Shown piece by piece: positions 1 through 9,070 of a stretch of DNA of 64,000 nt. Both the position numbers and the translations under genes were made by a program. The notes below the pieces were generated by a model. The model was given only the letters and a program-made list of their open reading frames with translations. It did not search any database and was not told the origin of the DNA. The stretch is from Microbacterium sp. SORGH_AS_0862 (lineage in GTDB: Bacteria; Actinomycetota; Actinomycetes; Actinomycetales; Microbacteriaceae). Position 1 is the stretch's first letter, and every line of letters begins with the position of its first letter. The stretch covers positions 2,294,001 through 2,358,000 of the forward strand of contig NZ_JAUTAY010000001.1 in assembly GCF_030818795.1 (NCBI RefSeq). The letters run 5' to 3'.

Positions 1-2
1 AG

Positions 3-335
3 TGCCCGAGGTGGCCGCTCGAGCCTGAGATCGAGCCCGTGCGCGTCATCCCGCTCGACCAGTTCGACGGGTACGTCCCCCCGGCTCCCGTGCGCTCGAT
101 CGACGTGAAGGTCAGCGCCGCGTGGCTCATCGAGCACGCGGGGATCGGCAAGGGCTTCCGCATCGGCCGCTCGCGCGCCGCGGTGTCGAGCAAGCACGCG
201 CTCGCGCTGACGAACCGCGGCGGGGCGACGGCGGGCGAGGTCGCCGAGCTCGCGCGCTTCATCCAGCAGCGGGTGCAGCAGGAGTTCGGCCTGATCCTCC
301 AGCCCGAGCCCGTGCTCGTCGGCGTCGAGCTCTAG
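3..335 (+). CDS. murB: UDP-N-acetylmuramate dehydrogenase, C-terminal part (cut by window start)
   Basis: MurB reduces UDP-GlcNAc-enolpyruvate to UDP-MurNAc with NADPH and FAD, in cytosolic peptidoglycan precursor synthesis. The frame is open to the left edge, so only about the last 110 residues are seen and the FAD-binding domain lies outside. The visible part fits the MurB C-terminal domain: SAAWLIEHAG, then SSKHALALTN, and a closing LQPEPVLVGVEL. The TAG stop overlaps the end of the convergent MFS gene by four bases. In other actinobacteria murB lies near aspC, secE and nusG, which agrees with the genes downstream. The start shown is the window edge, not a true start. Confidence 0.93.
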   Translation, partial: CPRWPLEPEIEPVRVIPLDQFDGYVPPAPVRSIDVKVSAAWLIEHAGIGKGFRIGRSRAAVSSKHALALTNRGGATAGEVAELARFIQQRVQQEFGLILQPEPVLVGVEL

Positions 336-1615
336 CCGATCGCGGCGGCATCATCGCGCGCGGCGCGGCGCGCGATGATCACGACGCCCGCGGCGGCCGC
401 GCCGAACATCACCGCCAGGATCGCCCATCCGACCGTGCCGAGATTGATCGCCGCCATCGTCACGACGGCGGGCGCGATCATCGCCCCGAGCGCGTAGCCG
501 GTGCCGTAGACGCCCTGGTAGCTGCCCATCCGCTCCTGTGGGGCCAGGTCGAAGCTCAGGCTCCAGCCGGCGGCGCTCGAGGTGATCTCGGCGAGCGAGT
601 GCACGAGAACAGCCGCGAGGAGGATCACGCCGGCGAGCGCGATCGGCCCCCACCCGTCGCCGCCGACCCAGCCGGCCCCCGCCCACAGTGCGCAGGCGAG
701 AACCATCAGGACGCCCGCGTTGCGCATGGCCCGCCCGGCCCCCGCGAAGGTGCCGGTGCCACGGCTCATGCGCACCTGCAGCAGCACGACGACGATCGTG
801 TTCACGAGCAGGAGCGGGCTCACGAGCACGTCGGGGGCGATCGTGTGCGCGACGACCCACAGCGGCACGCCGACCTCGAACAGCCCGAACTGGATGCCGA
901 AGACGCCCATGAGTCCCGTCAACCACAGGAAGCGCGCATCGCGGTAGGGGCTCGGGCCCTTCTGCGTCGCGGCGTCCGCATCCGTCTCGCCGCGCGACGT
1001 GCGCCCTACGTCGACCCGCTCGGCGGACAGACCCGCGACCAGCACCGCGGACACGAGGAACAGGGCGCCCGCGATCGACATCGTGATCTGGAAGGCGAAG
1101 GCCGTGCCCAGCGCCAGGGGGATCGCGGCGACGGCGGTCCCGACGCCGATGCCGACGTTGGTGACGGTGCGCATCATCGCGCGGATGCGGACACGGTCCT
1201 CGCCGAGGAACGCGCGGCCCACGACGGCGGAGCGCACGCTTCCGTTGCCCTGCTGTGCGAGCGTCACGAGAGACGCGGCGATCACGAGGGTCGCCAGATC
1301 GTGCACCAGGACATAGCCCATGAGGGCTGCACCCTGGAGCACGTGCAGCCAGAGCAGCATCCGGCGGGCGCTGAAACCGTCGGCCAGGTGCCCGAAGACG
1401 AGCGAGCTCACGACGCCGACGGCGCCGGCGATGGTCAGGCCGATGCCCACGGACAGGGCGGGAACTCCGACGATGAGGGTCAGGTAGAGGGTCGTGAGCG
1501 TGAAGAAGGCGCCCCGGCCGAGGGTATCGACGAGCGTGATCGTGAGCAGGCGTCGCAGCGTCTGGTCGTCGGAGATGAGGGTGCGCAGGGGAAGGGTGGG
1601 GGTGGTGCTCGTCAC
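332..1615 (-). CDS. MFS transporter, probable efflux type
   Basis: A 427-residue protein made almost entirely of hydrophobic helices, as expected for a 12-segment major facilitator permease. The first half carries the loop GHLADGFSARRM between helices 2 and 3, which resembles the MFS signature GxxxDRxGRR. The start is GTG with a weak upstream purine stretch. The gene is divergent from a winged-helix regulator with a 55-base gap, an arrangement common for drug or metabolite exporters controlled by their neighbour. The substrate cannot be read from the sequence. Its 3' end overlaps murB by four bases. Confidence 0.85.
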   Translation of the reverse strand: MTSTTPTLPLRTLISDDQTLRRLLTITLVDTLGRGAFFTLTTLYLTLIVGVPALSVGIGLTIAGAVGVVSSLVFGHLADGFSARRMLLWLHVLQGAALMGYVLVHDLATLVIAASLVTLAQQGNGSVRSAVVGRAFLGEDRVRIRAMMRTVTNVGIGVGTAVAAIPLALGTAFAFQITMSIAGALFLVSAVLVAGLSAERVDVGRTSRGETDADAATQKGPSPYRDARFLWLTGLMGVFGIQFGLFEVGVPLWVVAHTIAPDVLVSPLLLVNTIVVVLLQVRMSRGTGTFAGAGRAMRNAGVLMVLACALWAGAGWVGGDGWGPIALAGVILLAAVLVHSLAEITSSAAGWSLSFDLAPQERMGSYQGVYGTGYALGAMIAPAVVTMAAINLGTVGWAILAVMFGAAAAGVVIIARRAARDDAAAIG

Positions 1616-1670
1616 CGTCCCATTCCCGCAGCGGCTGCGCCCTCGTGCAATCGATGTAGATTATGGCTTC
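1616..1670. promoter_or_regulatory. Divergent promoter region between MFS exporter and ArsR-type regulator
   Basis: This 55-base gap must hold both promoters. A -10-like TAGATT lies at 1657-1662, very close to the regulator start. An imperfect inverted repeat AATC-N6-GATT at 1649-1662 overlaps it and is a candidate operator for the adjacent regulator. No clear -35 is visible. Confidence 0.4.
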
Positions 1671-2636
1671 ATGATTCGGTACGAGATGGAAGCGGCGGAT
1701 GTGTCCGCCGTCCGCTTCGGCGTCTCGCCGCTGTCCGAGCTCGGCCTGGCTCTGCGCGCCCTGTACGAGCCGGAGTGGTTTCCGCTGCAGCGCCCGTGGG
1801 TGCAGCGGATCGCCGGGGTGCGGTCGCTGCTCGACGAGGAGATGCTGCTGTCGCTCGTCAACGACAGGCGATGGGTCGCGGACTTCGTGAACCCGCGGCC
1901 CTCCTCGCCGCTGACCTCTCTGGAGGACGAGCTCGCCGACCTCGGCCGCATCAGCCGGGCGCATCTGTACGCGGACCTCGAGAAGGTGCATGGGAGCGTG
2001 CCTCGGGTCTTCCACGGGCGCCACGACGTCGTCGTTGCACGCCTGCAGCGTGCGCTCGCGACGGCGTGGGATCTCTGCTTCGCCCCGCACTGGGCGCGCA
2101 TGCACGCCGTCATGCAAGCCGACATCGCCTATCGCGGACGCATCGTCGCCCAGGCGGGCATCGGGGCCGTGCTGAACGGGCTCTCGGATGCGGTGCGCTA
2201 CGACGGCCGGCACCTGGATGTACGGCTGTGGAACCCGACGGTGCGTCATCGTCCCGTCCTCGGCGACGGCCTGACACTCGTGCCGTCGATCTTCACGGCA
2301 CGCGTGTCGACCCCGATCGACGACGAGCTGCCGCCGACCGTGATGTACCCCGCGCGGGGGCAGGGCGCGATGTGGTCCACGGCCGTCGGACCGGATGCGG
2401 CGGCCGTCACCGACCTGCTCGGCCGCACGCGCGCGGTGCTGCTGACCGAGCTCGGGGAGCCCGCATCCTCGACCGATCTGGCGCTGCGACTCGGGGTGTC
2501 GACCTCTGCCGTCAACCAGCACCTGCGGGTGATGGCGCGAGCGGGTCTGCTCAACCGCGCCCGCTACGGACGCGCCGTGCTGTACTACCGCAGCGCCACC
2601 GGCGACGCCCTCTGCGCCGAGGGCTCCCGCGCGTAG
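1671..2636 (+). CDS. ArsR-type winged-helix transcriptional regulator with long N-terminal domain
   Basis: A 321-residue protein. The last ~75 residues form an ArsR-like winged helix: [19 protein letters not shown], then [18 protein letters not shown] (recognition helix) and a wing ending RAVLYYR. The first ~240 residues are an uncharacterised domain of the kind found fused to ArsR helices in actinobacterial regulators (DUF5937-like, from memory). The ATG at 1671 was chosen because the frame upstream runs back into the divergent MFS gene. It probably controls that exporter. The effector is unknown. No metal-binding CxC pair is seen, so metal sensing is unlikely. Confidence 0.8.
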   Translation: MIRYEMEAADVSAVRFGVSPLSELGLALRALYEPEWFPLQRPWVQRIAGVRSLLDEEMLLSLVNDRRWVADFVNPRPSSPLTSLEDELADLGRISRAHLYADLEKVHGSVPRVFHGRHDVVVARLQRALATAWDLCFAPHWARMHAVMQADIAYRGRIVAQAGIGAVLNGLSDAVRYDGRHLDVRLWNPTVRHRPVLGDGLTLVPSIFTARVSTPIDDELPPTVMYPARGQGAMWSTAVGPDAAAVTDLLGRTRAVLLTELGEPASSTDLALRLGVSTSAVNQHLRVMARAGLLNRARYGRAVLYYRSATGDALCAEGSRA

Positions 2637-2686
2637 CTCGCGGCGGGCCCGGTCGCCGTCATGTGCCCGAGTTGCGTCGCCCTTGC

Positions 2687-2713
2687 GCGGATGCGGCAGG
2701 TTTCCGCATCCGC
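2687..2713. terminator. Hairpin built from GGATGCGG and its complement
   Basis: GCGGATGCGG at 2687-2696 and CCGCATCCGC at 2704-2713 form a perfect 10-bp stem with a 7-base loop, 50 bases after the regulator stop. There is no T-run beyond a short TTT in the loop, so termination is inferred only from position and stem stability. The arms are the octamer that recurs throughout the window. Confidence 0.45.
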
Positions 2714-2841
2714 GACAGTTCTTCTCTGTGGCGGATGCGCAATTGTGTAGCGGTTGTCGGTGGTCGGCGGCCCGCAGATCCGGTCGACGGGAGCCCGCAA
2801 CTCCCTGTCCGCTCGGAGGACTCGTGCGTAGGCTCGGTGCC

Positions 2842-3366
2842 ATGACCGATCTCACCCGCCCCCAGACGCCGGACCCTTATCCGCTTCTTCCCGCGGTGGC
2901 CTCGTTCACCGTCACCAGCGACGACGTCACCGACGGCGCACCGCTGAAGGACGACCAGGTCGCCGCCCTCGGCAACACCTCGCCGCAGCTGTCCTGGTCG
3001 GGCGCTCCCGAGGGGACGCAGTCCTACGTCATCACCTGCTTCGACCCCGACGCCCCGACCCCCAGCGGCTTCTGGCACTGGGTGCTCGTCGACGTGCCCG
3101 CATCCGTCACCTCGCTCGAGACCGGAGCCGCAGCGGCCGAGCTTCCCGCAGGCGCCTTCCACGTCCGCAACGACGGCGGACAGGCGGGCTTCATGGGCGC
3201 CGCGCCGCCCGAGGGCGACCAGGTCCATCGGTACTACTTCGTCGTACACGCCGTGTCCGAGCCGACGCTCGGAGTGGATGCGGACGCCTCACCCGCCGTG
3301 GTCTCGTTCAACCTGGCGTTCAAGACCCTCGGCCGCGCCATCATCCACGGCACGTACCAGCACTGA
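2842..3366 (+). CDS. YbhB/YbcL-type PEBP (Raf kinase inhibitor-like) protein
   Basis: A 174-residue phosphatidylethanolamine-binding-fold protein, likely cytosolic. Family marks are [17 protein letters not shown], the DPDAP ligand-pocket motif, [10 protein letters not shown], and [10 protein letters not shown] near the end. The length matches bacterial YbhB/YbcL proteins (about 155-180). The ATG at 2842 starts the conserved region; the open frame upstream is not conserved-looking. Bacterial members are poorly characterised, so no reaction is assigned. It is followed after nine bases by a small membrane protein. Confidence 0.88.
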   Translation: MTDLTRPQTPDPYPLLPAVASFTVTSDDVTDGAPLKDDQVAALGNTSPQLSWSGAPEGTQSYVITCFDPDAPTPSGFWHWVLVDVPASVTSLETGAAAAELPAGAFHVRNDGGQAGFMGAAPPEGDQVHRYYFVVHAVSEPTLGVDADASPAVVSFNLAFKTLGRAIIHGTYQH

Positions 3367-3375
3367 CGCATCGAG

Positions 3376-3702
3376 ATGAGCGACGTGCTGGGGTGGGGGA
3401 CCATCGTCCTCGTGCTGAGCATCCCCCTGCTCTTCGTGCTCGTGAGCATCTCCACCCACCGCCGCCAGCGATCGGACGGCGCGGATGCGGGCTCGTCGGG
3501 CGGACTGCTCGGATTCGACGAGCTGTTCCACCCGTCCGCGCACGAGGCGCGGCTCGTGTGGGAGGCCGAGCAGGAGATCCCGATTCCCGCTCCCACGCCC
3601 GACAAGGGTCACGGCGTCATCGAGGAGGGCTCCCGGATCACGATCGAGGTGCCGGGAGCCCCCTCTGGTGCACCGCGCCCGAGGGACACGACGGATGGCT
3701 GA
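3376..3702 (+). CDS. Small single-pass membrane protein, function unknown
   Basis: A 108-residue protein with one strongly hydrophobic segment at about residues 5-25 (IVLVLSIPLLFVLVSI), then a basic stretch THRRQR and a soluble acidic tail. This suggests an N-out single-pass anchor with the rest in the cytosol. I do not recognise the family. It sits nine bases after the PEBP gene and overlaps the next small gene by eight bases, so the three probably form one transcript. Confidence 0.65.
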   Translation: MSDVLGWGTIVLVLSIPLLFVLVSISTHRRQRSDGADAGSSGGLLGFDELFHPSAHEARLVWEAEQEIPIPAPTPDKGHGVIEEGSRITIEVPGAPSGAPRPRDTTDG

Positions 3703-3940
3703 CGATCTCTGGGGACAGCTGAGCGCCTTCGCCGGACGGCTGCGGGTCGAAGGAGTGCTCGGCTGGGCCGACGAGCTCGACGACGTCACGCGGTACGCGA
3801 GCACGGGGTCGGAAGCGCTCATGGGCGCCCGGTGGGTGCTCACTCGATTGGTCTCCGCCGAGGCCGAGACGACTGCATCCAGCCGAGAGGCGGCTCGGGG
3901 TCTGATCGCAGATCTTACGGATGCCCTCGGAGGAAGCTGA
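3695..3940 (+). CDS. Small soluble protein, function unknown
   Basis: An 81-residue, mostly helical acidic protein with no signal peptide or membrane segment. The ATG at 3695 lies inside the end of the preceding gene (8-base overlap), suggesting translational coupling. The longer upstream frame is shadow sequence of that gene. No family is recognised. It ends 16 bases before the convergent aminotransferase. Confidence 0.6.
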   Translation: MADDLWGQLSAFAGRLRVEGVLGWADELDDVTRYASTGSEALMGARWVLTRLVSAEAETTASSREAARGLIADLTDALGGS

Positions 3941-3941
3941 G

Positions 3942-3958
3942 GACGCGGGCCCCGCGTC
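3942..3958. terminator. Short palindrome between convergent genes
   Basis: GACGCGGG and CCCGCGTC are separated by one base, making a compact GC stem in the 16-base gap between the small unknown gene and the aminotransferase. It runs into the aminotransferase stop codon. It could act in both directions, but there is no T-run. Confidence 0.45.
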
Positions 3959-5156
3959 AGGCGAACAGGCGCTGCAAGCGTCGCACGCCCTCGAGCAGGG
4001 CGTCGTCCCCCAGCGCGTACGAGAGGCGCAGATAGCCGGACGGTCCGAACGCCTCGCCCGGGACGACGGCGACCTCGGCCTTCTCCAGGATGAGGTCCGC
4101 GAGCTCGAGAGTCGTCGTCGGGGTGACGCCCTCCCATTCGCGGCCCAGCAGCCCCTGGACGTCGGGGTAGACGTAGAACGCGCCGAGCGGGTTCGGAACC
4201 GTGACGCCGTCGATCTTCGACAGCTCGTCGACGATGAGGCGGCGGCGACGGTCGAACGCGACCCGCATCGTCTCGGCTTCGTCCTGCGGGCCCGTGAGGG
4301 CTGCGAGGGCGGCGCGCTGCGCGATGTTGTTCACGTTGCTCGACAGGTGCGACTGCAGGTTGGCGGCGACCTTGATCGCGTCGGTGGGGCCCACCATCCA
4401 GCCCACACGCCACCCGGTCATCGCGTACGTCTTCGCGACGCCGTTGACGAGGATCGTCTGACCGGCGAGTGCCGGTACGGCCTCGACGATGGACACGGCC
4501 CGCACTCCCTCGTAGACGAGGTTCTGGTAGATCTCGTCGGTGATGACCCAGATGCCGTGCGCGAGAGCCCACTCGCCGATCGCGCGCGTCTCCTCCGGCG
4601 TGTAGACGCTGCCGGTGGGGTTGGACGGCGAGACGAACACGAGCACGGTGGTGCGCTCGGTGCGCGCCGCCTCGAGCTGGTCGACGGTGACCTTGTAGTC
4701 CTGGTCGGCGCCGGCGAACACCTCGACGGGCACGCCGTCGGCGAGGCGGATGGTCTCGGGGTAGGTCGTCCAGTACGGCGCCGGCAGCAGCACCTCGTCG
4801 CCCGGGTTCACGACGGCCTGGAACGCCTGGTAGACGGACTGTTTGCCGCCGTTGGTCACGATGATCTGCGAGGGTGAGACCTCGAGGCCGGAGTCGCGCA
4901 GCGTCTTCGCGGCGATCGCCTCGCGCAGCGCGGGAAGACCCACGGCGGGCGTGTAGCGGAAGTTCGCCGGGTCCTTCAGCGCCTCGGCGGCCGCATCCAC
5001 GATGAACTGCGGCGTCGGGAAGTCGGGCTCGCCGGCGGCGTAGGAGATGACGGGGCGTCCGGCTGCCTGCAGCGACTTCGCCTTCGCATCGACCTTGAGG
5101 GTCGCGGATTCGGCGATGGCGGAGAGTTTGCGGGAGACGGGAGCGCGTTCGGTCAC
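3957..5156 (-). CDS. aspC: PLP-dependent aminotransferase (aspartate aminotransferase type)
   Basis: A 399-residue class I/II aminotransferase, cytosolic, expected to move amino groups between aspartate and 2-oxoglutarate. Seen: [16 protein letters not shown] near the N-terminus, [13 protein letters not shown] (substrate/PLP region), and the lysine loop [15 protein letters not shown] that would hold the Schiff-base lysine. Length is normal for the family. The start is GTG. From memory, aspC next to secE-nusG is a conserved actinobacterial order (as in Streptomyces); here about 36 kb separates them. Confidence 0.9.
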   Translation of the reverse strand: MTERAPVSRKLSAIAESATLKVDAKAKSLQAAGRPVISYAAGEPDFPTPQFIVDAAAEALKDPANFRYTPAVGLPALREAIAAKTLRDSGLEVSPSQIIVTNGGKQSVYQAFQAVVNPGDEVLLPAPYWTTYPETIRLADGVPVEVFAGADQDYKVTVDQLEAARTERTTVLVFVSPSNPTGSVYTPEETRAIGEWALAHGIWVITDEIYQNLVYEGVRAVSIVEAVPALAGQTILVNGVAKTYAMTGWRVGWMVGPTDAIKVAANLQSHLSSNVNNIAQRAALAALTGPQDEAETMRVAFDRRRRLIVDELSKIDGVTVPNPLGAFYVYPDVQGLLGREWEGVTPTTTLELADLILEKAEVAVVPGEAFGPSGYLRLSYALGDDALLEGVRRLQRLFA

Positions 5157-5228
5157 ACCCCGAGCCTACCGGGGGAGCGCCCGCCGCAGCAGGGCCGAAG
5201 GCCCCGCCGGGTGTGGAAACATGATCGG

Positions 5229-6020
5229 GTGAGCGCACCCCGCATGCAAGTCTGGGCCCTCGACGGCATCGCCGAGGTGAACGCGGGCGACGACCTCGCC
5301 GCGATCATCGGCGACGCGCTGGCGGCGGATGCGGATGGCGTCGTCGACGGCGACATCCTCGTCGTGACATCCAAGATCGTGTCGAAGGCGGAGGGGCGGC
5401 AGCAGGCCGCATCCGATCGTGAGGACGCGATCACCGCGGAGACCGTGCGGGTCGTCGCGGTGCGCGGCACGACCCGGATCGTGGAGAACAGGCTCGGCGT
5501 CGTGGGTGCCGCGGCCGGCGTCGATGCCTCGAACACCCCCGAGGGGACGATCCTGCTGCTGCCGGTCGACCCGGATGCGTCGGCTCGCGCGCTGTGCGCC
5601 GCGCTGCGGGAGCGCTTCGGGGTGCGACTGGGCATCGTCGTGAGCGACACCCTCGGACGCGCATGGCGTATCGGGCAGACCGACGTCGCGATCGGAGCGG
5701 CGGGGATGCGGGTCGTCGACGATCTGCGCGGCGGGACAGACGCGCAGGGACGGCCGCTCGTGGTGACGGTGCCCGTCGTCGCCGACGAGATCGCGTCGGC
5801 GGGGGATCTCGTCAAGGGCAAGGCGACGGGGCGTCCCGTGGCGGTGGTGCGCGGGCTGTCGCGCTACGTCACAGATGAGGTCGACACCCCCGGCGCACGC
5901 ACCCTGCCCCGCACGGGCGAGCACGACATGTTCCGTCTCGGCACCGACGAGGCGATCGCGATGGGGCGCCAGGTCGGCTACGCGGACGGGTTCGCCGCAG
6001 GGCGCGCGTCACGCGACTGA
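5229..6020 (+). CDS. cofE: Coenzyme F420-0:L-glutamate ligase
   Basis: A 263-residue protein of the CofE family, which adds glutamates to F420-0 using GTP. Diagnostic stretches are [51 protein letters not shown] and GIAVGAAG-like [12 protein letters not shown]. Two in-frame GTG codons (5211, 5229) are possible. The second is preferred because [10 protein letters not shown] begins the conserved fold. It is divergent from aspC with a 72-base gap. No cofC, cofD or fbiC homologue is in the window, so the rest of the pathway must be elsewhere, or this is a lone ligase. Confidence 0.88.
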   Translation: MSAPRMQVWALDGIAEVNAGDDLAAIIGDALAADADGVVDGDILVVTSKIVSKAEGRQQAASDREDAITAETVRVVAVRGTTRIVENRLGVVGAAAGVDASNTPEGTILLLPVDPDASARALCAALRERFGVRLGIVVSDTLGRAWRIGQTDVAIGAAGMRVVDDLRGGTDAQGRPLVVTVPVVADEIASAGDLVKGKATGRPVAVVRGLSRYVTDEVDTPGARTLPRTGEHDMFRLGTDEAIAMGRQVGYADGFAAGRASRD

Positions 6021-6094
6021 GCCCGAACTCCTGCAGAACGGGCGTTCGCCGCGGGGCGGCCGGCTGATCGGGGCGATCTGCAGGAGTACGGTGC
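6021..6094. repeat. Copy 1 of a 75-bp inverted-repeat element
   Basis: GCCCGAACTCCTGCAGA at 6021-6037 is matched by an imperfect reverse complement, TCTGCAGGAGTACGG, at 6077-6091. The element begins at the base after the cofE stop codon. A second copy lies at 7199-7273. The arms are shared but the interiors differ. It may fold as a hairpin and end cofE transcription. Confidence 0.7.
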
Positions 6095-6151
6095 GCGGAT
6101 CGTTAGCGCTTCGTTGCGCGGGGCGGCGTGCCGCATCCGTAGCGTGGAGGG

Positions 6152-7159
6152 ATGCGGAAGACGGGGGCCTTCATCGCGGTGCTGCTGGCGGCGACGCTGA
6201 CCGGGTGCGCGGGTGCGCTCCCGTTCGTGTCGGGCGAGCCGCGCGGCGACGCGGTGCCCATCGACGACCTCCGCTGCGGCGACGGGTTCGGCGGAGTGGA
6301 TCCGGATGTGGTCGCAGGCGCCGTGCCCGACGGCTTCGAACCCGTCGCGCTGCACCGCTGCGACGGGTTCAGCACCGAGGCCGATGCCGAGGGCGTCTGG
6401 GCCGGCTCCCGCGTCGAACGGTTCGAGGGTGATCTGAGCGAGCTGCTCGCGGCCCTCGCCGAGCCGAATGCGGCACCCGGCTTCGTCTGCCCGGCGTCGA
6501 TGTGGATCGGTCCGGAGCTGTGGCTCGAGGGTGCCGACGGCCGATTCATCCGGGTGCCGTATCCGTCGGACGGCTGCGCCCAGCCGCGACTCGACGTCCT
6601 GGAGCGCATCGAGGCCGCCGTGTCGCGGCTCAGTCTCGTCGAGGAGCGGTTCCAGCGCGGCAGCCTCATCGAGTCCGCCGAGGCGACGGCCGCGGGCTGC
6701 GCATCGACGGCGAGTCTCCTGGTGCTGGCCCAGACGCTTCCGGGTGTGGACATCGACCACGATCGGGCCCTGCCGGAGGTCGGCGCGACGGCCGTCCCCG
6801 TGCCGCTGCCACCGCTCCCCTCCGCCGACGAGGTGACCGGGATGCGGGTCTGTCGATACGCCCCGGCGTCGCTTCCCGCCGACGGGGCCGTGGTGAGCAT
6901 CCAGGGAGTGCTCCCGTACGCGGGTGTCGACGACCTCGATCGGGAGAGCGCCGCGCGAGCGCTCGCCCTCATCGGTGAGGCGGGTCCCGCGGGGACGTGC
7001 GAGGCGGAGGCCACATCGACGGTGGTCCTGCATCCGCTGCCGATGGCACCGGGAGGCCCGACGGCGACCGTGGAACTCGACGGATGCGGGCGTCTCGTGG
7101 GTCCGGATCTGCGGGCCGCGGTCGCCCCGGACGAGCTGCTCGACCTCCTTGCGCCCTGA
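6152..7159 (+). CDS. Secreted lipoprotein, function unknown
   Basis: A 335-residue protein with a lipoprotein signal: basic MRKTG, hydrophobic core, lipobox LTGC with Cys19 as the lipidated residue. The mature part is acidic and contains at least eight further cysteines, suggesting disulfides outside the membrane. No enzyme motif is recognised. The gene is bracketed by the two 75-bp inverted-repeat elements, stands alone and converges with aceB. Function is unknown; an extracytoplasmic structural or binding role is only a guess. Confidence 0.72.
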   Translation: MRKTGAFIAVLLAATLTGCAGALPFVSGEPRGDAVPIDDLRCGDGFGGVDPDVVAGAVPDGFEPVALHRCDGFSTEADAEGVWAGSRVERFEGDLSELLAALAEPNAAPGFVCPASMWIGPELWLEGADGRFIRVPYPSDGCAQPRLDVLERIEAAVSRLSLVEERFQRGSLIESAEATAAGCASTASLLVLAQTLPGVDIDHDRALPEVGATAVPVPLPPLPSADEVTGMRVCRYAPASLPADGAVVSIQGVLPYAGVDDLDRESAARALALIGEAGPAGTCEAEATSTVVLHPLPMAPGGPTATVELDGCGRLVGPDLRAAVAPDELLDLLAP

Positions 7160-7198
7160 CTTCCGTGGCGCCCCCGCGAGCGGTGCGGGTGCTGTCGA

Positions 7199-7273
7199 CG
7201 CCCGAACTCCTGCAGATCCGCCGGTTCGGTGCCGCCGACGGCGGTTCGGTCGTCTTTTGCAGGAGTTCGGGCG
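7199..7273. repeat. Copy 2 of a 75-bp inverted-repeat element, between convergent genes
   Basis: CGCCCGAACTCCTGCA at 7199-7214 and TGCAGGAGTTCGGGCG at 7258-7273 are perfect 16-base inverted arms. The 43-base interior has its own small hairpin (GCCGCC-GAC-GGCGGT) and a TTTT before the right arm. It sits in the 175-base gap between the convergent lipoprotein and aceB genes, so it could act as a bidirectional terminator. Its arms match copy 1 at 6021-6094. Confidence 0.75.
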
Positions 7274-7334
7274 TGAGCACGCGGGATCCCCGGTCGTCCC
7301 GCGCAGAGCGGAGCGACCGGGGATCCCGGAGTGA

Positions 7335-9029
7335 TCAGCGTTCCACGAGGAACCGGGAGTACGCGCCGAGCGTCAGGAACGACGGGAACTCCGCGCCCAG
7401 GGCGACGTCGCGGAACACCTCGGCCGCGTCGTCGAACCGGTCGCCGTCGCGCCGCTCCACCTCGCCGAGCACCTGCGCGATCAGACCCTCGATGTAGTCG
7501 CGGGTGATGCGGGTGCCGTCCTCAGTCGAGCGGTCCTGGTGGATCCACTGCCAGACCTGAGAGCGGCTGATCTCGGCGGTCGCCGCATCCTCCATCAGGT
7601 TGTCGATCGCGACGGCGCCGAGTCCGCGCAGCCACGCCTCCATGTAGCGGATGGCGACCGAGACGTTCCCGTGCACGCCCGCCGCCGTGATGGGTCGGCC
7701 GATGTGCACGTCGATGAGCTGTGCGGCCGTCACCTCGACGTCGTCACGCTGACGGTCCAGCTGGTTCGGGCGGTCGCCGAGCACGGCGTCGAACTCCGCA
7801 CGGGCCACGGGGATCAGGTCCGGATGCGCGACCCACGTGCCGTCGAAGCCGTCGCCGGCCTCGCGCTTCTTGTCGGCGGCGACCTTCTCGAAGGCGCGCT
7901 CGGTGACCTCGGGGTCACGCCGGTTCGGGATGAAGGCGCTCATGCCGCCGATGGCGAAGGCTCCGCGCTTGTGGCACGTCTTCACCAACAGCTCGGTGTA
8001 GGCCCGCATGAACGGCACCGTCATCGTGACCTCGCTGCGGTCGGGGAGCACGAAACGCGCCCCGCGGCCGCGGTAGTTCTTGATGATCGAGAAGATGTAG
8101 TCCCAGCGTCCGGCGTTGAGCCCCGCGCAGTGGTCGCGCAGTTCGTAGAGGATCTCCTCCATCTCGAACGCAGCGGGCAGCGTCTCGATCAGCACGGTCG
8201 CGCGGATCGTGCCGTGTGCGAGACCCAACCGTCGCTCGGTGAAGCTGAAGACGTCGTCCCACAGCTTCGCCTCCTCGCTCGACTCGAGCTTCGCGATGTA
8301 GAAGTAGGGCCCGGCGCCGTTCTCGATCAGCCGATGCGCGTTGTGGAACGCGTAGAGGCCGAAGTCCACGAGCGAGCCGGATGCGGCGAGCGTGCGCCCC
8401 GAGCGATCGGTGAACCCGAGGTGCTCCTCGACGAGGTGCCAGCCGCGCGGGCGCATCACGATCGTCGGGGTCTCGGCGGCCGTGACCTCGTAGCGCTTGC
8501 CCTCGGCGCTCGTGAAGGACAGCCGGCCGCGGATCGCGTCGAAGAGCGACAGCTGCCCCTCGATGACGTTGCGCCAGGTGGGGCTCGTGGCATCCTCCTG
8601 ATCGGCCAGCCACACCTTCGCGCCGGAGTTGAGGGCGTTGATCGTCATCTTCGGATCGGTCGGGCCGGTGATCTCCACCCGGCGGTCCTCGAGGCCGGGC
8701 CCGGCGCCGGCGACGCGCCAGGACGCGTCATCGCGGATGCGGGCCGTGTCGTCGCGGAAACGGGGGTCGTGCCCGTTGCCGATCTCGTACCGGCGCCGCA
8801 TCCGGTCGGCGAGCCGGTCGTGCCGGCGCCCGGCGAAGCGGTCGTGCAGCTCTGCCAGGAAGCCGAGGGCATCCGGGGTGAGGATCTCGTCGTACCGCTC
8901 GCGGAGCGGGCCGCGCACCTCGATGGCGGGGGTGTGGGCTCCGGTGGCGATGGGGCCGGTGCCGGGGTGGCGTTCGTCGCCGCGGATGCGGGTGCTCTCG
9001 GGCGCGAGGCCCGTCGCAGTGGGGGTCAT
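7335..9029 (-). CDS. aceB: Malate synthase A
   Basis: A 564-residue cytosolic enzyme of the glyoxylate shunt that condenses glyoxylate and acetyl-CoA to malate. Family marks are TDPKMTINALNSGAKVWLAD, EDATSPTW, RPRGWHLVEEH, the GSLVDFGLYAFHNAH stretch, and IFSIIKNYRGRG. Length fits malate synthase A (530-560), with a slightly long N-terminus. The start ATG is preceded by AAAGGCAG. It lies 41 bases after aceA in the same direction, so the two are most likely one operon under the divergent RamB-like regulator. Confidence 0.95.
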   Translation of the reverse strand: MTPTATGLAPESTRIRGDERHPGTGPIATGAHTPAIEVRGPLRERYDEILTPDALGFLAELHDRFAGRRHDRLADRMRRRYEIGNGHDPRFRDDTARIRDDASWRVAGAGPGLEDRRVEITGPTDPKMTINALNSGAKVWLADQEDATSPTWRNVIEGQLSLFDAIRGRLSFTSAEGKRYEVTAAETPTIVMRPRGWHLVEEHLGFTDRSGRTLAASGSLVDFGLYAFHNAHRLIENGAGPYFYIAKLESSEEAKLWDDVFSFTERRLGLAHGTIRATVLIETLPAAFEMEEILYELRDHCAGLNAGRWDYIFSIIKNYRGRGARFVLPDRSEVTMTVPFMRAYTELLVKTCHKRGAFAIGGMSAFIPNRRDPEVTERAFEKVAADKKREAGDGFDGTWVAHPDLIPVARAEFDAVLGDRPNQLDRQRDDVEVTAAQLIDVHIGRPITAAGVHGNVSVAIRYMEAWLRGLGAVAIDNLMEDAATAEISRSQVWQWIHQDRSTEDGTRITRDYIEGLIAQVLGEVERRDGDRFDDAAEVFRDVALGAEFPSFLTLGAYSRFLVER

Positions 9030-9070
9030 GGCTCTGCCTTTCGAAGGCGGGGAGGAAACGGAAGAAAGGG

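Noticed and set aside
122..2845. Very long open frames on the opposite or alternative strand (for example 122-2845 and 26133-29306)
   Set aside because: High GC leaves few stop codons, so long shadows appear. Their translations are Arg/Ala/Pro-rich and low in hydrophobic pattern, and they overlap clear genes in the true frame.
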